Of a stretch of 64,000 nucleotides of DNA, positions 59,335 to 64,000 are shown one piece after another. Within the stretch, counting starts at the first letter, position 1; each line of letters opens with the position of its first letter. Source of the stretch: Anthoceros angustus (Eukaryota > Streptophyta > Anthocerotopsida > Anthocerotales > Anthocerotaceae); contig VJWM01000025.1 in assembly GCA_010909165.1 (NCBI GenBank), positions 2,728,001-2,792,000 of the forward strand. Reading direction: 5' to 3'. The notes under the pieces are model-generated. The model had not been told where the DNA came from, ran no database searches, and saw only the letters and a list, made by a program, of their open reading frames with translations. The position numbers and the translations under genes were made by a program.

Positions 59335-60694
59335 TTAGCAACCACAGGCACTTAGTTTATTCTGAATACGGCCCCATGGAATTTCGCATCGATGGATGGG
59401 CGGTCTTGAATCTTGTTGTCCACAAACCTCACGGATCGGTAGGTATCCTCCAGCGATCCTCTTCCTCCTCCTCGTGGCGAGCATGTGCACCTTGGCCACA
59501 TGAGTTGGACTTAGTGGCTGGCTGGCCACAAGTGGAACAAAGCAGTTAGCGAGCCTTTGGATGCGCTCTCCTCTTCTCATGCTCCTTCACAGCGTTGAGG
59601 TGAAACTTCTCGAATTTGCTCATCATTTCCTCCATCTTCATTTCTTCTTTGCACCTTCTTATTGCGGCTTCAGCCTCCTCTTGACTTGTTCCACTTCCTT
59701 CTTAGCACTAGCGACCTCTTGTTTAGCCACAGCCAGCTCCCTTGATCCTCGAGCCTCTGGTTTCTTCTTCTGGCCTTCCTTCTTCTTCTTCCTCCGTCTC
59801 TGAGGATTCTTCCTCCGTCTTTGCCATCCTCAGGAAGAGTCCTCCGAATCTGAGTCTTGAGGAGTCACTCTCCTGAAGTTTCCTCCTCCGGCCGACGAAG
59901 ATCCCTTGTCCTTCTTCCCTCGCTTGGACTTCTTCTTCTTGCTCTTTTCCTTCTTGTGCTTCTTCTTGTCCAAGGAGTTGGATTCTTCGTAGTTGAGTGC
60001 CGCCTTGATGGCCTTGTCTCGTCTTTCTCCGCTTGCGACCTCACATGTCGGCCCATCTGGGATCTAACCCCTTAGCAAACCACCGAATGGCACATCGTCG
60101 AGTGAGGACCACTACGATCACGCAAGTTAAGAAACCTCTCAACATAAGCTTGCAAGGTCTCCTTCCTTCTTCTCCTCAAAACTCCAACTTTGACAACACG
60201 TAGCCTTCTACATCTATTCCAGAACCTCTCACAAAAGGCTTTCTTGATTCGTTGAAGGTTCTTTGAGTCTTGATGCCTTGAGGTACTCCCTCTTGTACCA
60301 CTTGGCGGGCCCTCCGAAGAACTCCGTAGAAGAGTGAATCGCTGCAGATCCCAGTTCACGATTTGCAATGGTTAGTTGCTCAAAGCGTTCAACAAACAAA
60401 TGCGGATCTTCATACCCCTTCTTCTCTCCATACGGTGGGTATGGGCTGCTTGGTAGTTATGAGACCTTTGTCGAAGAAAGCCACCACGGAGGAAGGGAGA
60501 CCCACCCCGTTTGTCTCCGTGGTAGGCCTTAGCACAATCCTTAATGAGCTATCAAATTCGTTCCCATGACCCCGTGGTCTTGATGGCGGGGATGAAAGCA
60601 TAGCCATCCTCCATAGGCATGTACTTGTATACTTTGGATGTCGAGCATCCTCCGCCGCCCAACCTAAAGGTTGATGATGACGATGCTCAAACAT
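59335..60694 (-). pseudogene. Gypsy gag remnant, copy 2
   Basis: Parts include HHQPLGWAAEDARHPKYTST (frame-shifted leader), SSLRIVLRPTTETNG, QRIKKAFCERFWNRCRRL, the Lys-rich stretch and the zinc-knuckle area near 59,520. It has the same order as copy 1. Confidence 0.7.
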
Positions 60695-63600
60695 CTCGGG
60701 TAGGGTCCATTCGATGACCTCCGCAATAGATTTGATCCCCCACGGTGAAATAGACCCCTATGTCGAAATGACACGTCATTGAGCGGGGTGTATGGTCGCT
60801 CCTATGCGGAAGAATTCCGCTCTCCTTGGCCATCGAGAACATGACATCGCCATGAGCGGCATCATGCGAACAATACGCGCCCTCCAGTGGGCGAGCCAAG
60901 TAGGACCCAAAGGCGTCGAGGGGCCACCTTGCAAGATGATAGAGAGCGAGCAAAGGTGGACTAAGCCTAGGCAAAACCTCATCGTGGTAGAAGAAGTCAC
61001 GATTGAAAGCCTAGATGCAGCCGAGCCAAAAAGAGCACTCCTTTCCCGAATAAGAGAGGCGAGCATAAGCGGGGAATAGCGAGAATCGGAGAAGGGCACT
61101 CCACCTTGACTGCTTCTTCTCAGTGAGGCGAAGGCCGCCAGCCGTCCAGGCGTGGAAAAAGAGGCATGGCCACCTGGCATCCAAAGATAAGTCCTAGCCA
61201 ACCTTGAAACACACAGGAAGGCCCCTCCTCAACACCTAAGGCAGGGCCTCAAAGATGGGGAATCTGGATTAAGAATCGAGGCCAAGACCCCATGAAGCCC
61301 ACCTCCTAAGGAAGGCCGTTGGTCAGGCCTCCAAGGCCAAGCAAACCGCGCCCCAAAGGCGATAAGGTAGGGACGCTTGTCTATCTAAACCTTCCTCAAG
61401 TACACTCAAAAGTGTCTGGCGCAGTGTCTAGCGCACCCATAACTTGTGCATGAAGGACGGAAAGCTTGAAAGGCGATGGACAACTACGTGGCATATCTCG
61501 CAAAGCCGAGAAAATGGTGCGAAGGCAAAGATCAAGGAGGCAGGTTCATCATCGGAAGACGAGGACACAAGCTTGGATACATGGCGACATTGACCACATC
61601 AAGGGTAAGGGAAGAAACCTATGGCGACTTCGAGAGAAGATAGCTCGAGAGGAACAAGAGGACGTCTTGACACATGGAGTCGGCGGGGCCGAGAAGCTTC
61701 AGGATCTCTTTTCAAACCTATGCCAAGATGACAAAGTCGTTTAAGCCATTGCCAACAAGAGCAACTATGGGAGCAACATCAAAGTCAAAGTGACGATATG
61801 GAGAAACCCATGCAGACTATTAGAATTAGCCTAAAAGCGTTATGTTACAACTATGAACCGCTAAAGTAGTTTTGCATTTTCGGTTCAAGCGGTTAAATAA
61901 CCGTTAACCTTTTTATATAAGATAGTTTCTTTCCATTAATCAATCAACCTTTTTCCTCACATCGCTTTGCTTCTCGTGTTCTCGCTTGTGCTCTTGGTCA
62001 CTTTGGCTCTCTCATGTTGATCCTGCCATAGCTATTCTCTTAGCTTTTATGGTATCGAGCCTATTTAGATTTGGGCGACTAGCATGGGTGCCAACGCATC
62101 CGACACCACAATCTTGCCATCTTTAGATCAAGATGCCAAGGCCTTGATTTCTGCGGCCACGAGACCTTGCAGGCCGTCCATGCATAGCTTATTTGGAGCA
62201 AATCCCTTGTTACATTTGCGGATGCATGGACAAGCGGGTGACTTCGTCAGCTGCCGGAGTTGCCGTAAAACTCGCCACCAACCCATGACGCCTTCATCAC
62301 AGTACCCGTGCGACAAGGAGCTTTTCTCATGAAGCCCCAACTCGAGCGTGCTGCGAGGACCTCGGCATCTCTCCACAAAGAGCTTTCGGCATTGCGGTCG
62401 TCGTGTGTCTGGGAAGCATTTATCGAAGTTGTTGGACGGCATCAAGGCCCTCCACTTGTTTTGTGAAGAGCGATGCATGAAGGACCTCATGCCCGTAATC
62501 CTTCGTACTTGTCATCAAGCGTCTTGCACCATGTTGTAGCTCTCTCTCTTCTGTTTATGACAGATAATTCAGATTCTGATGATGAATTGGTCGTGGACAT
62601 TTCATCCCTCTTTCTTGAACCTACCTCTCATACTGCGTGGGACTTCTCCCCACGCAACCTTTTAGAATTAGAGAGCAACTACTTCAAAGCTGTCACGATA
62701 GAGTTCTAAATCACGAAATCATGTGGAGTTTTCACCAAGTGTTCTGTAGTCCCTCTTTGAAAATTGAGTTCGGGACAAGGATAGGTTTAATGGTACAGTT
62801 ACAACATCCGGGCCATGAGGTGACAAATCTTTGAGGAGAATGAGCTGTTGACCATTGTAGATGGCAGAACCCAGGTGACAACACCTGTTAGAACCCGAAG
62901 AAATCCTAGCACAGGAGGCGTAAGGATAGGCGTGCTCGTTCTATACTCATTCTTTAGATAGAAATGTGATGCCACACACCATAGATGCCAAAACCTCGGC
63001 GGATGTGTGGAAAGTTTTCGATCTATATATCGGACAGAGTTGGCGTCCACGGTGCATGCGCAGAGACTTCTTCAATTTGAGGATGCGGGACAATGAGCAC
63101 GTTGAGGCTTATATCAACAAGTTTAGGACTCTTAGTGCTAATCTTGCCTATTGTGGCAGATCTTGTGAAGTTCAAGCGACTATAAGTATCTTGGCTTCAC
63201 TTCGGAAAGTTATCAGCACTTTGTTGGCGATTAGAATGCCACAATACATCTTTCTTGTTCAGCGGCTACTAAACGAGGCAACTCGAGGTAATTGGCCCTT
63301 ATATCCGAGGAGCGCACAAGGAGTTTTCACAAACCAAAGGGCTCTACTTCCAACAACACAAGAGTATTGTTTACATCAAGAGGCCGAGGCGGCTTAGGTC
63401 GAGGTAGAGGACGTGGTTCCTACTCGAACCCACAACGAGATGTAATCAACAAGAAGACTTTTGTGTGCTGGCGGTGTAAGATTCCAGCCATTATGAGCAG
63501 GATCGTAAGAAGAAAGGAGGAGAGCCAGTAGCGATCATCCTCCGAGCAACGTCACCATCGGCAAGGCTAAGCAGCCCACTATCACGGCGGTTTGTTTATC

Positions 63601-64000
63601 GTCCACACAAGTACAATCGACACATGGTTTCTCGATTCGAGCCACAAGTCATATTTGCTTTCAGGCGTGCTTTTTCTTCTTTCACTCCTTCTGCGATGCC
63701 AAGCAGTTTGTCTTATTAGGGGCGATAGTGGACTTTCTATCAAAGGTTGGGTTACATTATCATTTCCTTGCACGACTCTTCAAGCCTTACACTCACAAAG
63801 GTTCTCTATGTCCCTTCCATGACTAAGAACACGATGTCATCTGAAGTTGTCACGGGAACATTCTGCCAGTGTGTTTTGATCGGCAAGGGTGCTACGTTAC
63901 AAACTCAAGTTAGGGCATCATCTTTCTCGGGCTCACCTTCTCACGATCTGTACCTCTGAGCGTCAAGGCGTGTTAGGTTCTACTCAATCAGTTCATTCAC
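60457..64000. repeat. Composite macro-repeat, unit C (left 3.5 kb only)
   Basis: The window ends inside a third unit. It has the gypsy gag start (-), the leader, the copia LTR-like end with primer site at 62,050, and copia gag and protease (+), in the same order as units A and B. Whether the array continues cannot be seen. Confidence 0.8.
61815..64000 (+). mobile_element. Ty1/copia-like element, copy 3 (cut by the window end)
   Basis: It starts with the LTR-like end (GTTATGTTACAACTATGAAC near 61,840) and has the primer site at 62050-62061. Gag is at 62,700-63,400 (LRMRDNEHVEAYINKF, SADVWKVF) and protease sequence at about 63,600-63,830 (SSSLTLTKVLYVPSMTKN). Frames are broken. Confidence 0.8.

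Larger units (their letters stand above)
41631..60456. repeat. Composite macro-repeat, unit B (18.8 kb)
   Basis: This is collinear with unit A. It is longer because of internal duplications of about 1.8 kb (45.70-49.25 kb), 0.77 kb (49.68-51.22 kb), 0.6 kb (52.26-53.3 kb) and 0.78 kb (55.98-56.76 copied to 58.21-58.98 kb). Its copia gag is the best preserved of all copies and is the reference I used for comparison. Confidence 0.8.
54060..60780 (-). mobile_element. Ty3/gypsy-like element, copy 2 (minus strand)
   Basis: The domain order is the same as in copy 1: gag 60,694-59,335, protease 57,640-57,354, RT 56,640-56,165, RNase H 55,790-55,399, integrase 54,783-54,475. A second RT segment lies at 58,206-58,985 because 0.78 kb was copied from 55,975-56,760 into the gag-protease interval. 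The frames are broken throughout. Confidence 0.8.

Noticed and set aside
1-64000. tRNA, rRNA or other structured RNA genes
   Set aside because: I looked for clover-leaf patterns and conserved rRNA words and found none I could support. The only tRNA-related sequence is the copia primer site.

Overview
The window is nuclear DNA from a land plant. It carries multi-exon genes with GT-AG introns of only about 70-140 bases, a plant plasma-membrane proton pump, RAR1, a plastid ClpS1 adaptor, a plastid-type serine hydroxymethyltransferase and a malectin-like LRR receptor kinase. The compact introns, together with a cytochrome-b5-fused fatty acid hydroxylase, fit an early-diverging lineage such as a Selaginella-like lycophyte. 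That placement is inference, not shown by the sequence.

Bases 1-24,660 are gene-rich. From left to right they hold: the decayed tail of a receptor kinase (+); an intact tandem paralogue with 17 exons and 996 residues (+), whose kinase lacks the usual Gly-rich loop and the catalytic-loop Asn; a P-type H+-ATPase of 21 exons and 962 residues (-); 2.9 kb with no recognisable gene; an AlkB/ALKBH2-like dioxygenase with a Cys-rich insert (-); a cytochrome b5-fatty acid 2-hydroxylase fusion (-) head-to-head with RAR1 (+), their start codons 255 bases apart; ClpS1 (+); a 25/27-base minisatellite; and SHMT (-). I re-joined the exons by hand. For every gene except the AlkB 5' end the splice phases close perfectly, so this part of the sequence is accurate.

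Bases 24,664-64,000 are different. They consist of about 2.2 head-to-tail copies of a composite unit of 17.0 kb (unit A) and 18.8 kb (unit B), with a partial unit C. Each full unit joins a Ty1/copia-like piece on the plus strand (LTR-like end, tRNA-Met primer site, gag, protease, integrase, but no reverse transcriptase) to a Ty3/gypsy-like piece on the minus strand (gag, protease, RT, RNase H, integrase). Between them lies 5-7.6 kb of LTR-like sequence and an extra low-complexity ORF region. Every reading frame there is broken. Where I compared copies, they differ mainly by small indels at CAG/CTG and CG words, the plant methylation contexts. They also differ by internal duplications whose joints show 5-9 bases of microhomology.

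The single-copy genes are housekeeping or immunity-related and form no obvious joint pathway. The most unusual object is the composite copia/gypsy macro-repeat. How much of its structure is biology (template switching, unequal exchange) and how much is long-read assembly error is the main open question.
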